A stretch of DNA of 64,000 bases, taken from assembly GCF_900129785.1 (NCBI RefSeq), contig NZ_FSRC01000004.1, positions 248,001 through 312,000 on the forward strand. The letters run 5' to 3'. Positions within the stretch are counted from its first letter, which is position 1. Each line of letters starts with the position of its first letter. The notes beneath the pieces are model-generated. The model saw only the letters and a list, made by a program, of their open reading frames with translations, did no database searches and had not been told where the DNA came from. Shown piece by piece: positions 34,113 through 42,021 of this stretch. Position numbers and translations under genes: made by a program. The DNA comes from Algoriphagus halophilus. GTDB lineage: Bacteria; Bacteroidota; Bacteroidia; Cytophagales; Cyclobacteriaceae.

Positions 34113-35420
34113 TTATGGGATTCGTTCGATTTCTGCGCCAAGGGCATTTAATCGCTCGTCAATATGCTGATATCCTCTATCGATTTGTTCAATGTTATCG
34201 ATGATGGAAGTTCCAGTAGCAGATAATGCTGCTATCAACAGGGAAACACCCGCTCTAATATCCGGGGAAGTCATTCGGATTCCTCTCAATGGGTATTTTC
34301 TATCCAGACCTATGACTGTCGCTCTATGTGGATCACAAAGAATTATCTGTGCTCCCATATCAATCAGCTTATCCACGAAGAATAAACGGCTTTCGAACAT
34401 CTTTTGGTGTACCAATACAGTTCCCTTTGCTTGGGTAGCGGTAACCAATACAATGCTCAACAAATCTGGAGTAAAGCCCGGCCAAATGGCATCAGCCACG
34501 GTCAGGATGGATCCGTCTATAAAGGTTTCGATTTCATAATGTTTTTGGGCTGGAATAAAGATGTCATCTCCTTTGATTTCCAACTTAATCCCCATTCTAC
34601 GAAACGTTTCAGGAATAATGCCTAATCGATGAACCTGCGCATCTTTGATGGTGATTTCAGATTGAGTCATGGCTGCTAAGCCAATGAAAGACCCAATTTC
34701 AATCATATCAGGAAGCATTTTATGTTCGGTGCCTCCAAGTTTTTCTACTCCTTCGATGGTCAGTAAATTGGAACCTACCCCTGTGATTTTTGCTCCCATG
34801 CGGTTCAGCATGTCGCAAAGTTGCTGTAGGTAAGGTTCGCAGGCAGCATTATAAATGGTGGTGGTACCTTCTGCCATAACTGCAGCCATGACGATATTGG
34901 CTGTTCCGGTTACGGAAGCTTCATCCAATAACATGTAACAGCCTTTTAAGCCTTTCCCATCGATATGGAAAATTTCATTTTTGGCATCGTATCGGAATTT
35001 TGCACCCAGCTTTTGAAAGCCAAAAAAGTGAGTATCCATTCTTCTTCTTCCAATTTTATCTCCTCCGGGTTTGGATAGTTTTCCAGTTCCAAATCGAGCC
35101 AACAAAGGACCCAAAATCATAACGGAACCACGAAGAGAGGAAGCTTTTTTCAAAAACTCTTCCGTTTCTAGGTAATCCAGATTGACCTGATCAGCTTTAA
35201 AAGAATAGGATTCTGGACCTAATTTGGTCACTTTGACACCCATGTCACCCAGCAATTCGATGAGTTTATTTACATCACGAATATTTGGGATTTTATGTAT
35301 GGTGACCTCCTCAGATGTGAGTAGGACAGCACAAAGGATTTGCAAAGCTTCGTTTTTTGCGCCTTGCGGGATGATCTCACCCTTAAGATGATTTCCCCCT
35401 TTAACCCGAAATGAAGCCAT
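34113..35420 (-). CDS. murA: UDP-N-acetylglucosamine 1-carboxyvinyltransferase (Asp variant)
   Basis: A 435-residue EPSP-synthase-fold enzyme that makes the first committed step of peptidoglycan synthesis, adding enolpyruvate from PEP to UDP-GlcNAc. Lys22 and Asn23 (GAKNEAL) of the active site are present. The flexible loop reads SKPGGDKIGRRRMDTH: Asp121 stands where most MurA enzymes have the catalytic Cys that fosfomycin alkylates. This Asp form is known from Mycobacterium and Chlamydia and gives natural fosfomycin resistance. The start overlaps the DUF4290 stop by one base, so the two are coupled in translation. Confidence 0.95.
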   Translation of the reverse strand: MASFRVKGGNHLKGEIIPQGAKNEALQILCAVLLTSEEVTIHKIPNIRDVNKLIELLGDMGVKVTKLGPESYSFKADQVNLDYLETEEFLKKASSLRGSVMILGPLLARFGTGKLSKPGGDKIGRRRMDTHFFGFQKLGAKFRYDAKNEIFHIDGKGLKGCYMLLDEASVTGTANIVMAAVMAEGTTTIYNAACEPYLQQLCDMLNRMGAKITGVGSNLLTIEGVEKLGGTEHKMLPDMIEIGSFIGLAAMTQSEITIKDAQVHRLGIIPETFRRMGIKLEIKGDDIFIPAQKHYEIETFIDGSILTVADAIWPGFTPDLLSIVLVTATQAKGTVLVHQKMFESRLFFVDKLIDMGAQIILCDPHRATVIGLDRKYPLRGIRMTSPDIRAGVSLLIAALSATGTSIIDNIEQIDRGYQHIDERLNALGAEIERIP

Positions 35421-36079
35421 TAATTTCTACGTTTTTTGTTGTGGTTGTTGTTGCGACGCTTGTTGGTATGCGAGCGCTTGTTTTTGTGGTTGTGTTCGTT
35501 TTGTGTCGGAAGTTTGAAATCTCTTCGGGTATTGGATTCAAATAATCCGTTTTCTTTAACCTTTTCCAAATCAATGTGAAGCTTTCCTTTTGATAAGGTT
35601 TTGATGTCATCCAGGATGATAGCATCGTCAAAATTGTCTCTGTTCCAAGTAGAATGGAAACTTCTCATCAATTGACCAATGAAGATGATGGCGGCTTCCT
35701 GCTCCTCGTCATTTTCTATTTGAATGGCATTTTCAATGAGTTTTTCTATGTTTCTTCCGTAATGCTTGAACTTGATTTCACCTTTTGGATAGCCAATAGG
35801 CTCAGGTTTCTTTCCTAAAAGTTCTTTTTCAGGCATTGGAAAAGGACTGTCAACATCTAATTTGAAATCAGACATGATGTATAAATCATCCCAAAGCTTC
35901 TGATCATTCTCCTGCTTCAATGGAGGATTCAGTTGCTTGATGATTTCAATAGCGGTATAAGCACTAGCGGTGCGCTTATCGCGGTCTTCAATGCCTGTGA
36001 TATGATCAACCAGGCGTTGAACGTTTTTGCCGTATTCTTTCAAAATAAGTCTTTGTTTGTCAGGTTCAAGTTGCTCCAT
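35420..36079 (-). CDS. DUF4290 family protein
   Basis: A 219-residue, mostly helical protein typical of Bacteroidota (DUF4290). Two repeats of a similar helical unit can be seen: LILKEYGKNVQRLVDHITGI and FKHYGRNIEKLIENAIQI. The last ~25 residues are a very basic, Asn/His/Lys/Arg-rich tail. There is no leader or membrane helix. Function unknown; the fixed position right before murA, with overlapping stop and start, suggests a link to cell-wall synthesis or its control. The basic tail could bind RNA, DNA or acidic lipid (inference). Confidence 0.85.
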   Translation of the reverse strand: MEQLEPDKQRLILKEYGKNVQRLVDHITGIEDRDKRTASAYTAIEIIKQLNPPLKQENDQKLWDDLYIMSDFKLDVDSPFPMPEKELLGKKPEPIGYPKGEIKFKHYGRNIEKLIENAIQIENDEEQEAAIIFIGQLMRSFHSTWNRDNFDDAIILDDIKTLSKGKLHIDLEKVKENGLFESNTRRDFKLPTQNEHNHKNKRSHTNKRRNNNHNKKRRN

Positions 36080-36144
36080 GTGGCCTCCCTTTTTTGCATA
36101 GTAAAAGGTAACAAAAAATTACCAAATGTCAGGAGGGCAGGTGA

Positions 36145-38424
36145 TTAGTCTATAATTCTGAGCTTCGCAAAGCTAAGTAATAAAGTCTTCTCTCCAAAAT
36201 GTTCGAATTGAATCCTTGCTTTTCTATTAAGTCCTTCAGTTTCAATTTTTTGAACTTTCCCAAAACCAAATTTGGGATGTTCCACCAGTTGTTCTGCTCT
36301 TAGGTTATTGGTATTGGAGGGTTTAAAATCAGGGCTGGGGGTATGTACCTTCATGCCACTGGGAACTCTCGATTCTGGCTTTTTCTTGATTCCAATGAAC
36401 CCAGAACTAGCCTCTGTATTAGTTGTTCTACCCGGTAATCCTTCTCTTCTAAAAGCTCCAGGCATATCCCTACTGGCCATACGTTTGTTGACTTTGATGC
36501 AATTCGGGTCTACCTCTTCCAAAAACCGGCTAGGTTCACAATTTAACAACCTCCCAAATCTGTAACGTGTCAAGGCATAGGTAAAGTATAATTTATCCAT
36601 GGCTCTGGTGGTGGCCACATAAAATAATCTTCTTTCCTCTTCCAAATCCTCTCTGCTTTGCATCATCATTTGGGAAGGAAATAGGTCTTCCTCTAATCCC
36701 ACCACAAATACCTGCTTAAATTCCAGGCCTTTGGAGGAGTGGATAGTCATTAGGGTAATCGCCTCTGTTTGATCCTTGTCCTGATCGTTATCAGTAAGCA
36801 GGGCAATTTCCTGTAAAAAGGCACCTAAACTCTTGTCCTCATTTTCAGGATTATCTACGTATTCCTTGATGGCGTTGAGGAGTTCCTGAACGTTTTCGTA
36901 TCGATTGAGCCCTTCAATGGTTTTATCCTCGTAAAGCTCCCGAAGCAAGCCACTTTGCTTGGCAATATTATTTGCCGCTTCGTAGGCATCTTTGCGCTCC
37001 ACGTCAATTTGAAAAGCCTTGATCAAGGTGGCGAAATTATCAACCGCGTTGCCAGCTCTTCCAGGTAAAAAGCTGTGCGCATTCGTGACTACTTCCCATA
37101 AAGGGATATCATGTTCATAAGCTGCTACCAGCATTTTCTCTACGGAAGTATCTCCTACTCCTCGTTTTGGATAATTGATGACTCGTTTGAAGGCTTCTTC
37201 ATCTGCAGGGTTAACGGTGAACCGCATGTAGGCCATCAAATCCTTGATTTCCTTTCGTTGGTAGAAAGAGAGGCCTCCTACTATCTTATAGGTCAGATTC
37301 ATCTTTCTCAAGGCCTCTTCTATCGATCGTGACTGAGAGTTGGTTCGGTACAAAATAGCAAAGTCATTATTGCTGAGCTTTTTGTTGTTCTTTTCTTCGA
37401 AAATCGTGTTGGCCACGATTCGCCCCTCTTCATTATCCGAACTGGCTTTGATCAATTCGATTTGATCTCCATCCGGATTAGAAGTCCAGACCACTTTCTT
37501 CAGCTGGGCCTTATTTTTATCGATGATGGAGTTAGCCGCTTCCACGATGGTTTTTGTAGAACGATAGTTTTGCTCCAGTTTCACCACAAAAAGGTCTGGA
37601 TAGTCCTTTTCAAAATTTAGAATGTTTTGAATGTCGGCTCCTCGGAACGCATAGATACTTTGAGCATCGTCACCTACTACGCAAATGTTTTGGTGTACCG
37701 CAGCGAGCTTTTTGGTAATCAGGTACTGGGAAACGTTGGTATCCTGAAACTCATCCACCATGATGTATTTGAAGCGCTGCTGGTACTTATTCAACACGTC
37801 CAAATGATCCCTGAACAGGATGTTGGTATTGAAAAGCAAGTCGTCAAAGTCCATGGCTCCCGCTTTGAACAAGCGTTCTTGGTAGCGTTGATAGATTTCC
37901 CCCATTTTGGGCTTCATCGCAGCCTCATCATCCGCTTTGACAAAGGGATCGTTTTGATACGCTTGCCAGGAGATTAACCGGTTTTTAGCTCCCGATATTC
38001 TGGAAAGAACTGTATTGGCTTTATATACTTTATCATCCAAATGCATCCCCTTGACAATGGATCGGATCAAGGATTTGGAATCATCTGTATCGTAGATGGT
38101 GAAATTGGAAGGGTATCCAATCTTTTCCGATTCTACACGAAGGATTTTTGCAAAAACCGAATGGAAGGTTCCCATCCAGGTATTTCTTGCTTCCAAACCG
38201 GCCAAAGATTCAATCCGGTGCTTCATCTCACTTGCAGCCTTGTTGGTAAAGGTCAATGAGAGAATATTGAATGCATCTACACCTTTGGCGTAGATTAAAT
38301 GTGCTATTCTATAGGTGAGTACCCTAGTCTTACCCGATCCGGCTCCTGCAATAATCATCACAGGGCCATCAGTATGTTCTACAGCTTCTCGTTGGGGTGG
38401 GTTTAAACTATCTAGGTAATCCAT
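36145..38424 (-). CDS. UvrD/PcrA-type superfamily 1 DNA helicase
   Basis: A 759-residue helicase. Motifs in order: Q-motif LNPPQREAVEH (8-18), Walker A AGAGSGKT (26-33), TFTNKAASEM, DEFQDTN (Walker B), GDDAQSIYAFRGA, QNYRST, GDTSVEKM, TIHSSKGLEF and VATTRA. The C-terminus has a Tudor-like HPKFGFGKV domain that binds RNA polymerase in PcrA. It unwinds DNA 3' to 5' in excision repair, replication restart and clearing of stalled polymerases. It may form the head of a unit with DUF4290 and murA, 65 bases downstream. Assignment to uvrD or pcrA is a matter of naming. Confidence 0.95.
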   Translation of the reverse strand: MDYLDSLNPPQREAVEHTDGPVMIIAGAGSGKTRVLTYRIAHLIYAKGVDAFNILSLTFTNKAASEMKHRIESLAGLEARNTWMGTFHSVFAKILRVESEKIGYPSNFTIYDTDDSKSLIRSIVKGMHLDDKVYKANTVLSRISGAKNRLISWQAYQNDPFVKADDEAAMKPKMGEIYQRYQERLFKAGAMDFDDLLFNTNILFRDHLDVLNKYQQRFKYIMVDEFQDTNVSQYLITKKLAAVHQNICVVGDDAQSIYAFRGADIQNILNFEKDYPDLFVVKLEQNYRSTKTIVEAANSIIDKNKAQLKKVVWTSNPDGDQIELIKASSDNEEGRIVANTIFEEKNNKKLSNNDFAILYRTNSQSRSIEEALRKMNLTYKIVGGLSFYQRKEIKDLMAYMRFTVNPADEEAFKRVINYPKRGVGDTSVEKMLVAAYEHDIPLWEVVTNAHSFLPGRAGNAVDNFATLIKAFQIDVERKDAYEAANNIAKQSGLLRELYEDKTIEGLNRYENVQELLNAIKEYVDNPENEDKSLGAFLQEIALLTDNDQDKDQTEAITLMTIHSSKGLEFKQVFVVGLEEDLFPSQMMMQSREDLEEERRLFYVATTRAMDKLYFTYALTRYRFGRLLNCEPSRFLEEVDPNCIKVNKRMASRDMPGAFRREGLPGRTTNTEASSGFIGIKKKPESRVPSGMKVHTPSPDFKPSNTNNLRAEQLVEHPKFGFGKVQKIETEGLNRKARIQFEHFGEKTLLLSFAKLRIID

Positions 38425-38929
38425 TCTAAATCAACTCTATTTTATTTACCTGGTTAAGAGAAATTTCATCTCTTGGACTCTTCATCGAAGGCTAAGGTTT
38501 AGGTATCTCGCCCTTATCCAAAAAAGGTTATCTTTTTTTAGAAGTCACTTATTACTTACCTCAGTAAAGAATTTTTTGCCAATTAAATTCTTCTTCTAAA
38601 ACTGAAAGGGATTAACCTTTTCTGTAATACTCCTATTCTCCTTGGATGGTTTTGAAAAGGTAAAAGATAATACCTCTAACATCTTTTCAGGTTTTTGGAA
38701 AGGTAATCACGGTCATGAAGAAAAGCCTTCTTGATCAAAATATTCCGGTCAAATTGTGTCGGAACACAACTATAAATTTGAAGAAAATGGTCAATTGCTT
38801 TCAGACTTTAATCCCTATGGTTTTTTCCAAACGCTCATTTGATGAGTCTGCAAAATAAATGAATTCGAAGTGAATATAAGTAATCAGCACTTCTTTGTTT
38901 CAAATCTCACAGAATCTTGGGGCAATGGA
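38425..38929. other. Gap of about 500 bases without a gene
   Basis: AT-rich DNA upstream of the helicase and downstream of the acyltransferase. It must hold the helicase promoter. No open frame, clear hairpin or repeat was recognised on either strand. Confidence 0.5.
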
Positions 38930-39769
38930 TTAAAGCTTCCATCTTTTATGACTCCACAAATAAAGATCTGGTTGGGCACGAATGTTTTGTTCAAGTCTTT
39001 TACAGAACTCATCTGTAATGCTATGAGGAGCGTGATCAGCATAGGGAGGATTGGCTAAATTTGAAAATTCAAATGTATAGTGTCCTCGTTTGATTTTAGT
39101 GATGGTACCAAAAAACACTGGTAACTCCATCTTTTTGGCCATAAATTCCCCGCCTTCAAAAAACAGGGCCGGTCTATTTAAGAATTCCCGCTGATACCTA
39201 GTTTCAGAAACTGGAGGTCTTTGGTCTGCCGCCAAATGGACGATTCTCGGCTTTTTACGCATTTGAATCATACTCTTTCTAAAATCTTTCTTTTCGGTCA
39301 TGACACCTCCCAGCCTGGTCCTGATCTCGAGCATCATTTTATTGAAAAAGGCATTGTTCAGTTTCAAATAAACGGTTTCTGCCATCACCTGCGTATTAGA
39401 AGCAACTCCCAAAATGGCCATTTCCCAATTGAAGATGTGCCCAGCCATCATCAAAGAACTTTTACCACCTAATACAGGAGCATCTACCAGTTCTTGGTTG
39501 ACCACGTGAAAACGTCTCTTCAGCTCTTTTTCAGAAATGGTCAGCATTTTAAATGTTTCAGCAAAAAATGCGTCGGTGAAATTTCTATAGAATTTGTTTC
39601 GAATGTCTTTTCTCTCTTTTTCGGATTTCTCAGGAAAGGCGAATTTCAAATTTTCATCAATTACTTTTTTGCGGTATCTAATAATGTAACGTGCTATTAA
39701 ATACAGGACATCTGAGAATAAATAGAGGACTGGTAATGGTAATCGGGAGAAAAGCCTTAATAAAAACAT
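38930..39769 (-). CDS. Lysophospholipid/lipid A acyltransferase (LpxL/HtrB family)
   Basis: A 279-residue protein with an N-terminal membrane segment (LPLPVLYLFSDVLYLIARYII) and the catalytic HIFNWE motif (His111, Glu116), the H(x4)D/E box of this acyltransferase superfamily. HLAADQRPP follows later at the second conserved block. Family members add secondary acyl chains to lipid A at the inner membrane. In Bacteroidota the exact acceptor differs, and some also make ornithine or other lipids. It faces away from the sigma-factor operon, with only 120 bases between the two starts. Confidence 0.87.
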   Translation of the reverse strand: MFLLRLFSRLPLPVLYLFSDVLYLIARYIIRYRKKVIDENLKFAFPEKSEKERKDIRNKFYRNFTDAFFAETFKMLTISEKELKRRFHVVNQELVDAPVLGGKSSLMMAGHIFNWEMAILGVASNTQVMAETVYLKLNNAFFNKMMLEIRTRLGGVMTEKKDFRKSMIQMRKKPRIVHLAADQRPPVSETRYQREFLNRPALFFEGGEFMAKKMELPVFFGTITKIKRGHYTFEFSNLANPPYADHAPHSITDEFCKRLEQNIRAQPDLYLWSHKRWKL

Positions 39770-39812
39770 CCTTAATTAAATTGGAAATACAGAATTTTTA
39801 GAGAGGGTTCAT

Positions 39813-39838
39813 GAACGTATTTTATGCAATATACGTTC
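39813..39838. promoter_or_regulatory. Inverted repeat in the promoter region of the sigma-factor operon
   Basis: GAACGTAT (39813-39820) and ATACGTTC (39831-39838) are a perfect 8-bp inverted pair, 10 bases apart, in the 120-base divergent gap. The spacing suits a dimeric regulator. A TACTTTTG matching the -7 consensus occurs at 39879-39886, but it is only seven bases before the sigma-factor ATG. Confidence 0.35.
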
Positions 39839-39892
39839 GAATTATTCTTATTTTCTAGTTATAATATACCTCAATCATTACTTTTGAGACTT

Positions 39893-40489
39893 ATGTCGGA
39901 AGTTCAGCGCAGAAAATATTCTCAAGAGCAAAAAAATGCCATCTTCGATGGAGAGTTTATGCCCAACATAGACTCCATGTATAATTTTGCTTATCGACTC
40001 ACCTTTGATGAGGATGATGCCAAAGACTTGGTGCAGGATACTTATTTGAAAGCCTACCGCTTTATCAATTCTTTTGAGCAAGGAACCAACGCGAAGGCTT
40101 GGTTGTTTCGAATCCTGAAAAACAGCTTCATCAATGAATACCGCAAGAAAAGTAAGCAACCTGCCAAGGTAGATTATCAGGAAGTTGAAACTTATTACAA
40201 CTCTGATGATGTTGATTACCAAAGTACTACTGACCTCAGGGCAGAATCAGTAAAAGGAATGCTGGGAGATGAGATCTCCAATGCATTGAATAGCCTTGCA
40301 GTGGATTTTCGGACCGTTATTATACTTTGTGACCTAGAAGGATTTACATATGAAGAAATGGCCAAGATTTTGGATATTCCGATTGGGACAGTGAGATCTA
40401 GGCTTCACAGAGCAAGAAATCTACTCAAAGAAAAGCTTAAGGGCTATGCCCAGAATATGGGTTATGACACAGACGAGGAGGAAATTTAA
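39893..40489 (+). CDS. ECF-type sigma-70 family RNA polymerase sigma factor
   Basis: A 198-residue sigma factor from ATG 39893; an ATG at 39824 would add 23 hydrophobic residues overlapping an inverted repeat and is less likely. Region 2 is clear (DDAKDLVQDTYLKAYRF, WLFRILKNSFINEYRKK), and region 4 gives the -35-binding helix-turn-helix (EGFTYEEMAKILDIPIGTVRSRLHRARNLL). It leads an operon with a small zinc-finger-like gene, gmk and nadD. ECF factors switch on stress or envelope regulons; the signal is not evident. Confidence 0.92.
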   Translation: MSEVQRRKYSQEQKNAIFDGEFMPNIDSMYNFAYRLTFDEDDAKDLVQDTYLKAYRFINSFEQGTNAKAWLFRILKNSFINEYRKKSKQPAKVDYQEVETYYNSDDVDYQSTTDLRAESVKGMLGDEISNALNSLAVDFRTVIILCDLEGFTYEEMAKILDIPIGTVRSRLHRARNLLKEKLKGYAQNMGYDTDEEEI

Positions 40490-40501
40490 AGAAGATTTAG
40501 C

Positions 40502-40771
40502 ATGGATATGAATGAAGAAACATCTGAGTCGCGAAAGTTAAAGTGCGATGATACCAGTAGGTGCTTTCAGCTGTTAGAAAGTATTCTAGACGGAGAAATA
40601 GACAATTCAAAAGAAGTTCTCAAAGAGAAGTTGGCCAAGTGTCAACCTTGTTTTGAACACTTTCATTTAGAACAAGCAATCCGTGATGTGCTGAAGACCA
40701 GATGCACCAAGCAAGAAGTTCCTACCGAATTAGCTGATTGTATCCGCCAAAAAATTCAAGAGATCAAATAA
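40502..40771 (+). CDS. Small anti-sigma-like zinc-finger protein
   Basis: An 89-residue soluble protein 12 bases after the sigma-factor stop. It has the ZAS-type pattern: CFQLLESILDGE at the N-terminus, then the closely spaced Cys-x-x-Cys pair CQPCFEHFH. This resembles RsrA-like and mycothiol-system anti-sigma factors, which hold their sigma partner until zinc-bound Cys are oxidised. Position and motif make it the likely regulator of the preceding ECF factor, but the fold assignment is from pattern only. Confidence 0.8.
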   Translation: MDMNEETSESRKLKCDDTSRCFQLLESILDGEIDNSKEVLKEKLAKCQPCFEHFHLEQAIRDVLKTRCTKQEVPTELADCIRQKIQEIK

Positions 40772-40773
40772 AT

Positions 40774-41346
40774 ATGACTCAAGGAAAGGCTATTATTTTT
40801 TCCGCTCCCTCTGGATCGGGCAAAACTTCGTTAGTCAAACACTTAATTCAAAAAATCCCAACCTTGGGATTTTCTATTTCAGCCTGTACTCGGGACAAAC
40901 GTGGAAGACACGAAGTGCATGGCAAGGACTATTATTTTTTAACTCAAGAACAATTTAAGCAGCACATCGATAACGGAGACTTCATTGAATGGGAAGAAGT
41001 ATATGCAGGTAATTTTTACGGCACCCTCAAAGAAGAAATCCAGCGAATCTGGGATGCAGGTAAAACCGTGATCTTTGACGTAGATGTCAAAGGCGGATTG
41101 GCTTTGAAAAAGTATTTTGGGGACCAGGCCTTGGCCATATTCGTAAAAGTCCCCTCTCTAGAAGTTCTCAAGACTCGATTGAATGATCGGGGAACAGAAT
41201 CTGACGAGTCTCTTTCCAGAAGAATTTTCAAAGCGGAATTCGAGATGAAATTTGAGCCTCAATTTGATGTGACGATCGTCAATGATGATTTTGAAGTATC
41301 TTCAGCAGAGGCGGAAAAATTAGTCAGAGATTTTATAGCCAAATAG
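40774..41346 (+). CDS. gmk: Guanylate kinase
   Basis: A 190-residue enzyme converting GMP and ATP to GDP and ADP. Visible are the P-loop SAPSGSGKT (10-18), the GMP-binding SACTRDKRGRHEVHGKDYYF stretch (SACTRDKRG and GKDYYF), GNFYGT, and DVKGG. The start is ATG 40774, two bases after the anti-sigma-like stop; a TTG at 40738 inside the previous gene is rejected. It belongs to the operon sigma factor, anti-sigma-like gene, gmk, nadD. The gap to nadD is four bases. Confidence 0.95.
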   Translation: MTQGKAIIFSAPSGSGKTSLVKHLIQKIPTLGFSISACTRDKRGRHEVHGKDYYFLTQEQFKQHIDNGDFIEWEEVYAGNFYGTLKEEIQRIWDAGKTVIFDVDVKGGLALKKYFGDQALAIFVKVPSLEVLKTRLNDRGTESDESLSRRIFKAEFEMKFEPQFDVTIVNDDFEVSSAEAEKLVRDFIAK

Positions 41347-41350
41347 AATT

Positions 41351-41917
41351 TTGAAAATCGGACTCTATTTCGGCTCCTTCAATCCCATTCATATTGGTCA
41401 CCTGATCATTGCAGACACCTTGCACGATCAAACTGACTTAGATCAGGTTTGGTTTGTGGTCAGTCCCCAAAACCCCCTAAAGAAAAGACAGTCCCTAATT
41501 CATGAATTTGACCGCCTGAAAATGGTGGAATTGGCGATAGAGGATAATTTTCATTTTAGGGCTTCTGATGTGGAATTTTCCATGCCGAAGCCTAGCTATA
41601 CCATCGATACTCTTGCCTATCTGACGGACCAATATCCACAACATCAATTCTGTTTATTTTTGGGTTCAGATAATTTGACCCAACTCAAGCGTTGGAAAAA
41701 CTATCAGATGATCCTGGATAACCATGAGATTTTTGTGTATCCGAGACCAGGAGAGTTAAAGAACATTGATCATCCTAACATCAAAATGGTGGACGCTCCT
41801 TTACTGGATATCTCTGCAACTTTTATCCGAAAATCCATATTGGAAGGAAAATCAGTGAGGTATTTATTACCTGATGGGGTAGCAGAATATATTCGGGATA
41901 AGAAATTGTATTTGTAG
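41351..41917 (+). CDS. nadD: Nicotinate-nucleotide adenylyltransferase
   Basis: A 188-residue NAD-synthesis enzyme that joins nicotinate mononucleotide and ATP. The nucleotidyltransferase box GSFNPIHIGH is at 8-17 and the late ISATFIRKSI box is in place. No ATG occurs before the conserved N-terminus: the start is the TTG at 41351, four bases after the gmk stop. The weak start and tight spacing suggest translational coupling to gmk. Confidence 0.95.
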   Translation: MKIGLYFGSFNPIHIGHLIIADTLHDQTDLDQVWFVVSPQNPLKKRQSLIHEFDRLKMVELAIEDNFHFRASDVEFSMPKPSYTIDTLAYLTDQYPQHQFCLFLGSDNLTQLKRWKNYQMILDNHEIFVYPRPGELKNIDHPNIKMVDAPLLDISATFIRKSILEGKSVRYLLPDGVAEYIRDKKLYL

Positions 41918-42021
41918 ATTACTGTTCTTAATCACATAAAACCTTGCAATAGGGCCTACTTTTTATTTTCTTTAAAGTAAACCCAGAAACCGACTTTTTT
42001 CTTTCCTTCAAAGACAAGTTA

